A DNA stretch of 16,209 bases from JAIVJN01 sp036732565 (lineage in GTDB: Bacteria; Acidobacteriota; Vicinamibacteria; Vicinamibacterales; UBA2999): the NCBI GenBank assembly GCA_036732565.1, contig DAINCF010000111.1, forward strand, positions 1 through 16,209, read 5' to 3'. Positions 1-7,726 of this stretch are shown piece by piece (position 1 is the first letter of the stretch; each line of letters begins with the position of its first letter). Under the pieces are notes generated by a model that made no database searches, was not told the origin of the DNA, and worked only from the letters and a program-made list of their open reading frames with translations. A program made the translations under genes and the position numbers.

Positions 1-1136
1 ATTGGCTGCTCTCGGCCCACGTACTTTGCGATCAACCGCGCCATGAAGCCGGCGAGCGTGTTCACGACCCGCGGGCGGCCGAGGATCCGGATGCCAATCT
101 TCAGCGCCATCAGGACCGCCTGCACGTAGTGCTCGATCTCGGGCGCCGGATCCTCCCCTTGACGAAGCTCGGTGATTCGGCGCGCGAACATTTCACGACC
201 GCGCTCGAGATCTCCGAGCGGATCCGCGGCGACAGACTGTCCGGCGACGCTCTCGTCAGTCTCCGTCGCCCGCTGAAAGTCCTCGCCGAACGCCGCGTAT
301 CCGGCTAGCCGCGTGTCGAGCTCCTCTTGGATGGACGCGGGGTCGTCGGCCGCCACTTCCTCCGTGTCGTCTACGTCCGACGCGCCTCCAACCTCACCGA
401 TGCCCAGGAACTTCCTGGCCAGCTGTGACGCGGCCGGACGGAGGGGCGCAGGTAGCTTGTCGAGCGCCATCCGCAGAACACGCTCGAGAAGCGGGCGGAC
501 GGCCGCCTTGAGCTGCCCGATAATCGCAGTGATCGGCAGGACCTTTCCGATCGTCCTGGCCACCTTCCCGATTGTGCCGAACGCCTTCTTCGCGAGGCCC
601 TTCAGGAAGTTCTCGAACGCTGGAGACGTCGTCCCCGCCGCCGGCGCATACTGCTCGAGCAGCGCCTCGAGATCCGCCCCGCTCGCGCCGGTGATATCGG
701 CACCGCTCAGACCTGCCTCGATCCGGTCGAGGGTCACCTCCGCGGCACGCTCGAGCGGTTCGAGATAGGCTCGAACCACGCGCGCTTTCTGCGCGCGCCG
801 CCGGACGGGATCCCCGACTTCGAAACTCCCGGCGCCCTCCGCAACCGCTGCGGCGTCGTCGACGAGATCCTCGACCGCTTCGTCGAACTCCGGGTCGTAC
901 AGTTCCCCGACGAGCGAAGCGAACAGCGACGAGTGCGCCGCCTGCTCTCCATCCATCGTGTATTCGGCGACGAACGGAGAGGCGTACCCGAGTGCCGGCG
1001 CAATGGCGCGCGTCGAAGATCTCGCGGGCGGCGAGAGCGCGCTGGCGCCGGGGACATCTATCAGAAACGGCGTCTCGGGTCGCCATCCGGCGTTCTGCGT
1101 GACCACGCCACCATTGGTTGCAGTGTCTTTTGCCAT
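1..1136 (-). CDS. Uncharacterised Ala/Glu-rich protein, 3' end off the window
   Basis: Reading the minus strand from the ATG at 1136 gives 378 codons with no stop to the left edge, starting MAKDTATNGGVVTQNAGWRP. No signal peptide or membrane segment is obvious at the N-terminus. Visible parts are a Pro/Ser-rich N-terminal stretch (about 1-50), an acidic segment near 75-100 with ELYDPEFDEAVEDLVDDAA, a basic amphipathic helical segment near 178-240 (KKAFGTIGKVARTIGKVLP, then RPLLERVLRMALDKLPAPLR), and a second helical region near 325-378. I do not recognise a named domain. The acidic LYDxEFDEA segment followed by the basic helices reminds me of proteins found near extracellular contractile injection systems, but that is unverified recall. 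The ribosome site is weak (GAGTGAG). The gene is divergent from the sigma factor, with about 197 nt between them. The long stop-free frame makes it a confident gene; the function is unknown. Confidence 0.75.
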   Translation of the reverse strand, partial: MAKDTATNGGVVTQNAGWRPETPFLIDVPGASALSPPARSSTRAIAPALGYASPFVAEYTMDGEQAAHSSLFASLVGELYDPEFDEAVEDLVDDAAAVAEGAGSFEVGDPVRRRAQKARVVRAYLEPLERAAEVTLDRIEAGLSGADITGASGADLEALLEQYAPAAGTTSPAFENFLKGLAKKAFGTIGKVARTIGKVLPITAIIGQLKAAVRPLLERVLRMALDKLPAPLRPAASQLARKFLGIGEVGGASDVDDTEEVAADDPASIQEELDTRLAGYAAFGEDFQRATETDESVAGQSVAADPLGDLERGREMFARRITELRQGEDPAPEIEHYVQAVLMALKIGIRILGRPRVVNTLAGFMARLIAKYVGREQP

Positions 1137-1293
1137 GGTTCACTCACTCGGGAATTTACGGACCGGGGGCGCTCGCCGAGATACGCAAGGACCGCGCTCG
1201 GTTTGCTCGCACTGGTCGGCATGTCTAAGTAAGCGGAAGACGCGGGCCAGAACCGCCACGGCGCTTGTCGCACGGGCAGCCGGGAAGCGCAGC

Positions 1294-1299
1294 TATAAT
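1294..1299 (+). promoter_or_regulatory. Candidate -10 box for the sigma factor/kinase pair
   Basis: A perfect TATAAT lies 34 nt upstream of the sigma factor ATG, in the divergent gap. There is no good -35 at 16-18 nt: the nearest TTGTCG (1265-1270) is 23 nt away. It could be a weak or activator-dependent promoter. The rest of the 1137-1333 gap shows nothing else I can name. Confidence 0.35.
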
Positions 1300-1333
1300 C
1301 GGACCGGCCGCGGGCGGCTCTTGGACGACCGCG

Positions 1334-1912
1334 ATGCGCAACGACCTCACCCAACTCCTGATTGCCTACCGGAACGGCGACCCCGAAGCCTTCGGCGCGC
1401 TGGTCGCAGTCGTCTACGAGGACCTCCGGCATATTGCCCGGGTTCAGCTCATGCGTGAGCACAACCGAGGCGTCCTGAATACGACCGCGCTAGTGAACGA
1501 GGCGTATCTGAAGCTAGCCGATCTCACGCGGCTCTCGCTGCGTGATCGCGGACACTTCTTCGCGATCGCCGCCATCGTGATGCGGCAAATCATCGTTGAC
1601 TACGCGCGCGAGCGCACAGCTCTCAAGCGTGGCGGCGGAAAGATTGCCGTGCCGCTCCACGAGGTCGACGCCGTGGCGGATGAGCAGGCTACTCACATCC
1701 TCTCGCTGCACGAGGCTCTCAGTCGTCTCGAGCGCGCCGAACCGACATTGGCGCGTGTCGTGGAGTGCCGTTTCTTCGCCGGCTACTCTGAACGGGAGAC
1801 CGCCGATGTATTGGGCATTTCGCTCCGAAGCGCTCAACGCGCATGGACGCGCGCACGCGCGTGGCTGCAGCTGGCGCTCGGAGAGCGCCGCGGGAACTGG
1901 CAGCTACCTTGA
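1334..1912 (+). CDS. ECF-type RNA polymerase sigma factor (TIGR02999-like)
   Basis: A 192-residue sigma factor that would direct RNA polymerase to a private promoter set. The sigma-2 region runs from about residue 5 to 95 and carries LNTTALVNEAYLKLADL, then DRGHFFAIAAIVMRQIIVDY, the pattern typical of the ECF subfamily often found beside Ser/Thr kinases in Acidobacteriota and Planctomycetota. Sigma-4 (about 130-185) has a helix-turn-helix, GYSERETADVLGISLRSAQR. I chose the ATG at 1334 because the similarity starts there; the frame stays open upstream to a TTG at 1265. The stop is 8 nt before the kinase start, so the two are almost certainly co-transcribed. No anti-sigma gene is visible. Family knowledge plus the adjacency suggests that the kinase or its TPR domain controls this factor, which is an inference. 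Confidence 0.9.
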   Translation: MRNDLTQLLIAYRNGDPEAFGALVAVVYEDLRHIARVQLMREHNRGVLNTTALVNEAYLKLADLTRLSLRDRGHFFAIAAIVMRQIIVDYARERTALKRGGGKIAVPLHEVDAVADEQATHILSLHEALSRLERAEPTLARVVECRFFAGYSERETADVLGISLRSAQRAWTRARAWLQLALGERRGNWQLP

Positions 1913-1920
1913 GGAACGTC

Positions 1921-4734
1921 ATGGACACATTCGCACGTTTTGGCGAGGTTGACCTGGCCTTCGATGCGGCGTTGGAGGCCACACCCGAAGAGCGCTCCGG
2001 GTACTTGCGGAAGCTGTATGACACCAACGCATGGGTCGCCGAGCGGGTCGAAGCACTTCTCGAGGCCGCCTCGCAAGGCGATTCGTACATTACTCCCGGC
2101 GGTGCATTGGAAGGGCCATTCGGGGCGGCGCTTTCGACCACCCTTTCGGCCGACGAAGCGCCTGGTCTGGCTGCAGTCGGCGTCTACCGCATCGTTCGGG
2201 AGATCGGCCGGGGTGGCATGTCCGTCATCTACCTCGCGCATCGTTCAAACGCAGATTTCGATCATCACGTGGCAGTCAAGGTGCTGAAGCGCGGAGTCGA
2301 CACGGACGAGGTCCTTTCAAGGTTCGAGCAGGAACGCAAAATCCTAGCCGCGCTGAATCATCCGGGCATCGCCCGACTGTTTGATGGCGGGACGACCACG
2401 GACGGTCGACCGTATATCGTGATGGAGTACGTCGAAGGGACGGCCATTGATCGGTACTGCACTGAGCGGCACCTGCCTATCGCGGAGCGTCTGCGCCTCT
2501 TTCTGGAGATCGCACAAGCGGTTCATTACGCGCATCGCAACCTGATCGTGCATCGAGATCTGAAACCGGGGAACGTCCTTGTTACTCAAGACGGACGCGT
2601 CAAACTGCTGGATTTCGGTATCGCCAAGCTGCTCGACGAAACGGAAGCCGACAGCCGCCCCCGGACCCGCGCAACTGTCCGTCTAATGACGCCAGCGTAT
2701 GCAAGTCCCGAGCAGCGGCAAGGCGAGCCGGTCACGACTGCGTCAGATGTGTACCAGCTCGGGCTCGTGTTGTACGAGCTGCTTGCCGGTCGTCGTGCCT
2801 TCACGGGACTCGAACGTGAGGGTGGCGTCGACCCGATTCCTCCGAGCGTGGCAGCGAAGGCGGCAGGCGACCGGAAACGGATCGACAAGGAACTCGACAG
2901 CATCGTCTTCATGGCGCTGCGGTTGGAACCGGACCTCCGGTATCGATCGGTCGAACAGTTCGCCGACGACGTGGAGCGGTATCTCACGTTATCGCCGGTT
3001 CGAGCGCGGCCCGCAACGCTCGCTTACCGGATGCGCAAGTTTTCACTTCGACATCGTGCGGGTGTGACCGCGGCCGTCACCGTCTTCATGATGACTCTCG
3101 CGTACGCAGCGCTCGTACGGATTCAGGCGCGTGAGGCCGCAGCACAGCGGGATCGCGCACAGGTTGCGGCAACTACGGCGGAACAGGTCGTGCAGTTCAT
3201 GACGAACGTCTTCACGGTTGTGAATCCGACCGAAGGCGAGGGAGCGAGCATATCGGCGCGACAGTTGCTCGACCGCGGTGTCTCGCGCATCGAAAAGGAG
3301 CTGGGCGACCAGCCGCAGGTCGTCGCCGGAATGCTGCGTGCAGCCGGAAAGAGCTATTTCGGGTTAGGGCTGAACGCGGAGGCCGAACCGCTGTTGCGAC
3401 GAGCAGTGGCCTTGCTACGGCCCATTGAGGCGTCAGGTTCTGGTTCCGTGCTGCCGGTGGCACTAGATGAACTGGGGGTGGTGTTGCTCGAATCCGGTCA
3501 CGGAACGGAGGCGGAGCAACTGTTGCGCGAGGCTCTCGACCGACACCGCGCCGCAAACGGCTCGGATCACGTCACCGTGGCTGCAACGCTCCACAACCTT
3601 GGGCGCGCACGGCGCGCGGCCGGTGACTATAAGAGGGCCGAAGAACTTTTCCGTGAGGCGCTCTCCATGCGCGAGCGTTTCTTCGGCCCGGATCATCCAC
3701 ACGTCGCTCAGACCGCGCACAACCTTGGCGTTACCCTGCAAGGCGCAGGCGATCTCCACAGCGCAGCGCCGCCAATCGAGCGGGCATTACGCATCCGGCA
3801 GCTGCGGCTTGGCGCGGAACATCCGGATACGAACGACAGTCTCAATGCGCTCGCGCTTCTGTTGCGCGACCAGGGGAATGCGACTGGCGCTGAACCTCTC
3901 CTGAGACAAGCGCTGGAGTCGAACCGACGCCGCCTCGGCGATCGTCATCCATACGTTGCGACGAATATCAACAATCTCGCGTTAATCCTGCGGGACCAGG
4001 GCAAACACGATCTGGCCGAGCCCCTGTACCAAGATGCGCTCGCCATCCTCCGTGAGGCATATGGCGACCAACACCCAAGTGTGGCCATCGCAGTGTTCAA
4101 TCTCGCAGCAGTGCTGCAGGACCTCGAAAAGTACGCTGAGGCCGAGCCCCTGTACCGTGAGGCGCTGGCTATCGACCGCAAGGCACTCGGCGATCACCAC
4201 TTGGAAGTCGCCGTCGATCGCGGCCATCTTGGGACATTGCTTCATCTCAAAGGCAACAGCGCGGAAGCGGAACCGTTGCTACGACAGGCGCTCGCGCGCC
4301 TGCGAGAGACCGTCGCGGCCGACCATCCACGGATTGCGGAGGCCGCGCTCGGCCTCGGCCGACTACTGGTCGATAGTGGGCGAGTTGCCGAAGCCGAAGC
4401 ACTGCTCAGCGAGGCGGCGACGAGTCGTCGCGCGAAATACGGCGCCGCCGATCCGCGCACAATACTGGCTGTGCTGACCCTCGGCAGAGCGACGGCCGCG
4501 CTGGGGCGATTCACGGAAACGGACGTCCTCGTGGCAGCGCGGTGTGGCGCGATAGCTGGCAGGTACCGCACGGACGTGGCCCGTGCGCTTGACGATCTGT
4601 TGCGAAGCCTGGTGAACGTGACCAACCCTGGCATCATTCGCGACGTCCGGTCCAGTGCTATCTGTTCACCGCAGGGCCAAACGGGCCGGCTCGAAACTGG
4701 AAGGGCTGCCCCAAGGCCCGAACTTGGCATATGA
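1921..4734 (+). CDS. Membrane-anchored Ser/Thr protein kinase with TPR array
   Basis: A 937-residue Hanks-type kinase. After an 85-residue helical leader, the kinase domain spans about 89-360: glycine loop EIGRGGMSV (95-102), ATP lysine Lys120 in VAVK, catalytic loop HRDLKPGN (211-218), metal-binding DFG (231-233) and the SPEQ segment (262-265). All catalytic residues are present. One hydrophobic helix at about 381-399 follows, then a short coiled region and roughly nine to ten TPRs of 42 residues from about 470 to 890, with repeated AEPLLRQAL and HNLG elements of the kinesin-light-chain type. The kinase should be cytoplasmic and the TPRs periplasmic. The start at 1921 has a GAGGAA ribosome site 4-5 nt upstream and avoids overlap with the sigma gene, although the frame is open to 1843. 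Substrate and ligand cannot be read from the sequence. The 3' end has no obvious intrinsic terminator. Confidence 0.93.
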   Translation: MDTFARFGEVDLAFDAALEATPEERSGYLRKLYDTNAWVAERVEALLEAASQGDSYITPGGALEGPFGAALSTTLSADEAPGLAAVGVYRIVREIGRGGMSVIYLAHRSNADFDHHVAVKVLKRGVDTDEVLSRFEQERKILAALNHPGIARLFDGGTTTDGRPYIVMEYVEGTAIDRYCTERHLPIAERLRLFLEIAQAVHYAHRNLIVHRDLKPGNVLVTQDGRVKLLDFGIAKLLDETEADSRPRTRATVRLMTPAYASPEQRQGEPVTTASDVYQLGLVLYELLAGRRAFTGLEREGGVDPIPPSVAAKAAGDRKRIDKELDSIVFMALRLEPDLRYRSVEQFADDVERYLTLSPVRARPATLAYRMRKFSLRHRAGVTAAVTVFMMTLAYAALVRIQAREAAAQRDRAQVAATTAEQVVQFMTNVFTVVNPTEGEGASISARQLLDRGVSRIEKELGDQPQVVAGMLRAAGKSYFGLGLNAEAEPLLRRAVALLRPIEASGSGSVLPVALDELGVVLLESGHGTEAEQLLREALDRHRAANGSDHVTVAATLHNLGRARRAAGDYKRAEELFREALSMRERFFGPDHPHVAQTAHNLGVTLQGAGDLHSAAPPIERALRIRQLRLGAEHPDTNDSLNALALLLRDQGNATGAEPLLRQALESNRRRLGDRHPYVATNINNLALILRDQGKHDLAEPLYQDALAILREAYGDQHPSVAIAVFNLAAVLQDLEKYAEAEPLYREALAIDRKALGDHHLEVAVDRGHLGTLLHLKGNSAEAEPLLRQALARLRETVAADHPRIAEAALGLGRLLVDSGRVAEAEALLSEAATSRRAKYGAADPRTILAVLTLGRATAALGRFTETDVLVAARCGAIAGRYRTDVARALDDLLRSLVNVTNPGIIRDVRSSAICSPQGQTGRLETGRAAPRPELGI

Positions 4735-4821
4735 GATCAAGCGCGAATCGTCGGCACTATAGTCTGCTTCCCCCATAATCCCGCGTTGAACAATGAGACG
4801 CCGATCACGACCGAAAATGCT

Positions 4822-4900
4822 TCCGCTCGAGGAGCCGCCGCACGAGCGGACCCACGTCGCACAGCAGCCACAGTAACAGCGCCGCCGCGACGTGGGATCC
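4822..4900. repeat. Two adjacent inverted repeats at the edge of a decay zone
   Basis: TCCGCTCG (4822-4829) pairs perfectly with CGAGCGGA (4843-4850). Directly after it, CCCACGTCGC (4851-4860) pairs with GCGACGTGGG (4887-4896), and the pairing extends to GGA/TCC (4848-4850 and 4898-4900) across one bulged base. There is no T-run after either hairpin, so this is not a standard terminator. The 4735-4876 stretch otherwise has no gene I can support. It may be the end of a lost element or an RNA structure downstream of the kinase gene. Confidence 0.45.
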
Positions 4901-5097
4901 TCTCCCTTCGATTCTGAGGCAGGACGGGCGCACGCGCGTGTCTTCGCGGCGACGAAGGCTGCGGGCCGCTCAAGTCGGATACGTGTTGCCGATCTGTTGA
5001 TCGTTGCCACCGCCGTGTCGAACTGCCCCACCTCTACAGTCGCAATCCCGCGGACTTCCTCGGACTCGATCTCATCCTGACCGTCATCAAAGCGTGA
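4877..5097 (+). pseudogene. Remnant of a VapC-type PIN-domain toxin (frameshifted, 5' lost)
   Basis: The C-terminal half of a PIN toxin is split over two frames. In the frame of 4892 one reads SSPFDSEAGRAHARVFAAT, then RIRVADLLIVATAVSN, which matches the VapC pattern PFD-x-EAARAY-x-R followed by the conserved acidic DLLIAATA segment. Near 5015-5025 the frame changes, and the expected ending LYSRNPADFLGLDLILTVI continues in the next frame to a TGA at 5095-5097. A TAA at 4874-4876 and the absence of any recognisable DTS/D-x-x start upstream show that the N-terminal half with the first catalytic Asp and Glu is missing. No partner antitoxin was found. It sits about 170 nt upstream of an intact antitoxin/PIN pair of a different subtype. 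The 5098-5230 stretch between them holds nothing I can name. Confidence 0.75.
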
Positions 5098-5230
5098 TCC
5101 GTTCTCAACGGCTAGCCGGTGGGCGCGAACCACGCGTAATGCGGCTGCTGTTCCTCGTTCTAGGGCCGGCAAGGTGAACGATTCCTGAACGAATCAAGGC
5201 GTGGCCGCAAAGCGCCCGAGCTTCGGCACG

Positions 5231-5259
5231 TTGAAATAGCCATCAGTTATGGCTATAAT
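5231..5259 (+). promoter_or_regulatory. Antitoxin/toxin promoter with an internal operator palindrome
   Basis: TTGAAA (5231-5236), a 17-nt spacer and a perfect TATAAT (5254-5259) form a near-consensus housekeeping promoter. The spacer and -10 contain an 8-bp perfect inverted repeat, ATAGCCAT (5236-5243) and ATGGCTAT (5249-5256), with a 5-nt gap. A repressor bound there would block RNA polymerase, as expected for autoregulation by Phd-type antitoxins. The expected transcription start (about 5266-5267) falls on the ATG at 5267. Confidence 0.75.
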
Positions 5260-5266
5260 CGACGAC

Positions 5267-5500
5267 ATGAAGGTGAGCGTGGCCGAGGCCAAGAATACGC
5301 TTCCGAAGCTGATCAAGGCGGTCGAAGAGGGTGAGTCCGTGACTATCTACCGGCACGGAACGCCGGTGGTGGATATCGTCCGGACGACGAAGGCAGATTC
5401 GAAGAAGCCGAAGTTCGGGACGTTGAGGGGGAAGGTGACCGCTCTCGACCCTGATTGGTGGAAGCCGATGACCGACGATGAGGTCGAAGCCCTCCTCTGA
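5267..5500 (+). CDS. Phd/YefM-type antitoxin of a type II toxin-antitoxin system
   Basis: A 77-residue protein with the family opening MKVSVAEAKNTLPKLIKAVE, then GESVTIYRHGTPVVDIV, the beta-strand hairpin of the Phd fold that dimerises and binds the operator. The C-terminal part (KFGTLRGKVTALDPDWWKPM, then DDEVEALL) is the usual toxin-binding tail of antitoxins paired with PIN toxins. I chose the ATG at 5267 over the in-frame ATG at 5249: homology starts at MKVSV, the 5249 codon lies inside the -10/operator region, and neither ATG has a ribosome site. With a start of transcription near 5266 the mRNA would be leaderless. The toxin ATG follows 13 nt after the stop. It should neutralise the PIN nuclease and, with it, repress the operon. 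Confidence 0.9.
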   Translation: MKVSVAEAKNTLPKLIKAVEEGESVTIYRHGTPVVDIVRTTKADSKKPKFGTLRGKVTALDPDWWKPMTDDEVEALL

Positions 5501-5513
5501 TGGCCGTTGACGC

Positions 5514-5894
5514 ATGCGGCTCCTCCTCGATACGGTCACGTTCATCTGGGCGGTAAGCGATCCAGAGCGGCTCTCCCGGGCAGCGGCGTCCGCTCTGCGA
5601 AAAGCGACTGCTGTGCGCGAGATCAGTGTCGTGTCCCTGACCGAGATCGCCGTCAAACAGACCAGAGGGAAACTCACGTTCGGCAAGGCTGACGCAACAG
5701 CAGGTGTCGCCGACCTGCGACTGCGGGTCTTGCCGTACTCCGCGGAGCATGCCTTCCGCCTGTTCGATCTGCCTACACACCACGCCGATCCCTTCGACCG
5801 CCAACTCATCGCGCAGGCGCTCGCGGAAGACGTGCCGGTCGTGACGCCTGACGAAGCCTTCAGGCTTTACGAAGGGCTCAAGGTCGTGTGGTGA
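5514..5894 (+). CDS. PIN-domain ribonuclease toxin (VapC-like)
   Basis: A 126-residue PIN-domain protein expected to cleave RNA with Mg2+ or Mn2+. Acidic residues are in the expected places: Asp6 in RLLLDTVTFIW, Glu44 in VVSLTEIAVK, Asp92 and Asp95 in HHADPFDRQLIAQAL, and Asp113 in VVTPDEAF. The HHADPFDRQLIAQA signature places it in the PIN subgroup that pairs with Phd-type antitoxins, unlike the remnant at 4877-5097. Full family length, no truncation. It is co-transcribed with the antitoxin (13-nt gap). It is followed by a 165-nt gap to the convergent HEAT-like gene, in which I see no clear terminator, only an AT-richer patch around 5940-5970. Confidence 0.9.
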   Translation: MRLLLDTVTFIWAVSDPERLSRAAASALRKATAVREISVVSLTEIAVKQTRGKLTFGKADATAGVADLRLRVLPYSAEHAFRLFDLPTHHADPFDRQLIAQALAEDVPVVTPDEAFRLYEGLKVVW

Positions 5895-6059
5895 TTGGAG
5901 ACCGCTTGACGGAGGCGCGAGAGGGTGGATTCGACCATTCCTGTTATTGAAAACAAAGAAGTTATCGGATTCCAGCCTCCTGACGGTCCGCTCCATCCGC
6001 CCGAATGCGGTAGTGTAAACACGTATTGAGCACGCGCGGATCAAGCCGACGGCTCAAAA

Positions 6060-7661
6060 CTACAGCGGTTCGCCGTCCAGCACTTTCCGCATCGTCTCAC
6101 GCGTGTGTTCGTTGGGTTCATCTTTCAGCGCGTGGCGAAGGAGGAGCTCGGTCTCGCCCGGCCACTTCGTTCTGTCCCATGCGGCAAGCGCGCGCACTGC
6201 CATGTTCCGGTTTCGCGTCACCGGACTCTGCAGCCCTGCACGAATCAGTGGCCAACCCTTACCAGGAAAGCGGCGGAGATCCTGGAGGACGAAATCGAGG
6301 GCACTGTGAGCCTGGAACTCGGGGCCTAACCCGAGTTCGTCTGAAGGTCCTGTCGCAATATCCTTGAGGGGCAAACGTTCCTCTGCAAGGGTGACGACGC
6401 GATCAATTCGGATTGGGTCATCGGTCTGCATCACGAAATACCACTCATCTTCGCCCCGTTGCAGCCGGTCAAAGTACACGTCCCACGCATCGATGCCAAA
6501 CAGTTTCGCCGCCTCGGCGGCATTCGAGAAACGTGAACGGTCGGTACTCGACAGCCCTAATTGAATCTGCCCTAGCCAATCGGGACGAGCCTTGATAGCG
6601 CGCACGTGCTCGTCGATCGCTGGCGCTCGGTCCCGCCAACCCACTGCTGAATCATCAGTGTTCCGCCGCTCTTCTGCCATAAATCGCTCGATCGTTGCGG
6701 CGACATTTAGGTCTTCGAGGTCAGCGCCGCGACCACGAAGGTGCGCAAGGTACAGTTCGGTGGCCTCGGCGCCATCGGAATAGCCCTCGATGCCCTCAGC
6801 GGGCCCGCCACGAATGAGCGCGGCCAGAATTGCGCCGGCGCCTTTGGTCAAAGCCTCATCCGGATTGGCCGAGCGCAGAGCACTTACGAGCTCACCGCTT
6901 TTCGCGCAGACCAGCGCGGTGTACTCGTCCATGATGTCGTTGCGGCAACCCTCCCGCAGCAGCCACGACTTGATCTGCTCATCGCGGGTTGCGGCGAGCC
7001 GTTCGACGACGTGAATACGCCCCCACCCAGTGACGTTTTGGGCGAGGTGCCACAGGAGTGGTTCTGGATGCGCTTCAGTGTGCTGCAGTGCGATTGCACT
7101 GAACAGCGTGAACTCTTCGTGTTTTCCGAGAATCAGCAGCAGTTCTCGATCTTCACCTCGCGAGACGACGCCGAGGATAGCAATCGCGGCTTTAACAGGC
7201 TCGCGATCTGGCGCCTCAGTCGCCAGCCAACGCGCTACAGCTTGCACGCGATCCGTTTGAAGGCTTGCGCTCTGAGTGATGAGCCGGAGAAGTGCATCGA
7301 CGTATGGGAGGGTGGAATATGCCGCCAGGAGCGAGTAAAGGGCCTCTGCACGATCGTTAGTGTCCTTTTCGGTCAGCGCAGTGAGGGCCCGGAGCACCAA
7401 GCTCGCGACTTCCGCGGGATCACGGTCTTCGCTATGGTGGCCGAGCACACCATCGAGCGCTCCCGCGACCCAGCCGAAACGGCTGCCGGATTGCTGAACA
7501 ACCTGATATTCGTCGGGGAGTGAAACGCCTGCGCGGCTCAGACTGGTAGTCGCGGTCCCGAGTTGGTCATGAAGGCACCGATGAATCGATGGTCGATTGC
7601 CCCAGGGAGGGACAACGCCCCGGATGTCCCAAGAACGCCTGCTGAAGAATCTGAGCACCAT
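6060..7661 (-). CDS. HEAT-like alpha-solenoid protein of unknown function
   Basis: A 533-residue, soluble, almost all-helical protein. From about residue 80 onward it is a run of paired amphipathic helices (such as EVASLVLRALTALTEKD and RVQAVARWLATEAPDREPVK), and the C-terminus (ALRALAAWDRTKWPG region, then HALKDEPNEHTRETMRKVL) reads like HEAT repeats. No catalytic motif, membrane segment or nucleotide-binding loop is visible, so a scaffolding or binding role is the most one can infer. I chose the ATG at 7661, which has GAGG 4 nt upstream; the frame is open to a GTG at 7676, which overlaps the stop of a short leader ORF. The conserved-looking N-terminal phrase VVPPWGNRPSIH supports an N-terminus near here. 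It is convergent with the toxin and probably monocistronic. Confidence 0.82.
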   Translation of the reverse strand: MVLRFFSRRSWDIRGVVPPWGNRPSIHRCLHDQLGTATTSLSRAGVSLPDEYQVVQQSGSRFGWVAGALDGVLGHHSEDRDPAEVASLVLRALTALTEKDTNDRAEALYSLLAAYSTLPYVDALLRLITQSASLQTDRVQAVARWLATEAPDREPVKAAIAILGVVSRGEDRELLLILGKHEEFTLFSAIALQHTEAHPEPLLWHLAQNVTGWGRIHVVERLAATRDEQIKSWLLREGCRNDIMDEYTALVCAKSGELVSALRSANPDEALTKGAGAILAALIRGGPAEGIEGYSDGAEATELYLAHLRGRGADLEDLNVAATIERFMAEERRNTDDSAVGWRDRAPAIDEHVRAIKARPDWLGQIQLGLSSTDRSRFSNAAEAAKLFGIDAWDVYFDRLQRGEDEWYFVMQTDDPIRIDRVVTLAEERLPLKDIATGPSDELGLGPEFQAHSALDFVLQDLRRFPGKGWPLIRAGLQSPVTRNRNMAVRALAAWDRTKWPGETELLLRHALKDEPNEHTRETMRKVLDGEPL

Positions 7662-7675
7662 TTGACCTCGGGCCA

Positions 7676-7726
7676 CTATGGCTTCGACTCACTCTGCTCT
7701 GGTCCTTGGCTGAGCAGGTTCACCAC
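7676..7726 (-). CDS. Possible 16-residue leader peptide before the HEAT-like gene
   Basis: A GGAGG ribosome site (7734-7738) stands 7 nt before GTG GTG AAC, opening a 17-codon frame whose product is VVNLLSQGPEQSESKP. Its TAG shares its last base with the upstream GTG (7676) of the next gene's frame (TAGTG). This is the best ribosome site in the neighbourhood, while the main gene has a weaker one. It could be a translational-coupling leader, or chance. The rest of the gap, 7727-7927, has nothing I can support. Confidence 0.35.
   Translation of the reverse strand: MVNLLSQGPEQSESKP

Noticed and set aside
394..1143. Minus-strand 249-residue frame over the left-edge gene
   Set aside because: Arg/Gly-rich shadow; the frame starting at 1136 has balanced composition and stays open to the edge.
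1265..1299. TTGTCG plus TATAAT as a full promoter
   Set aside because: The spacing is 23 nt, too long for sigma-70; only the -10 was kept.
958..1458. Plus-strand frame overlapping the start of the sigma gene and the left-edge gene
   Set aside because: It is antisense to a long real frame and overlaps the sigma factor; the product is Arg-rich with no family pattern.
4892..5080. 62-residue frame as an intact small gene
   Set aside because: It is the middle of a VapC remnant whose true end lies in another frame.
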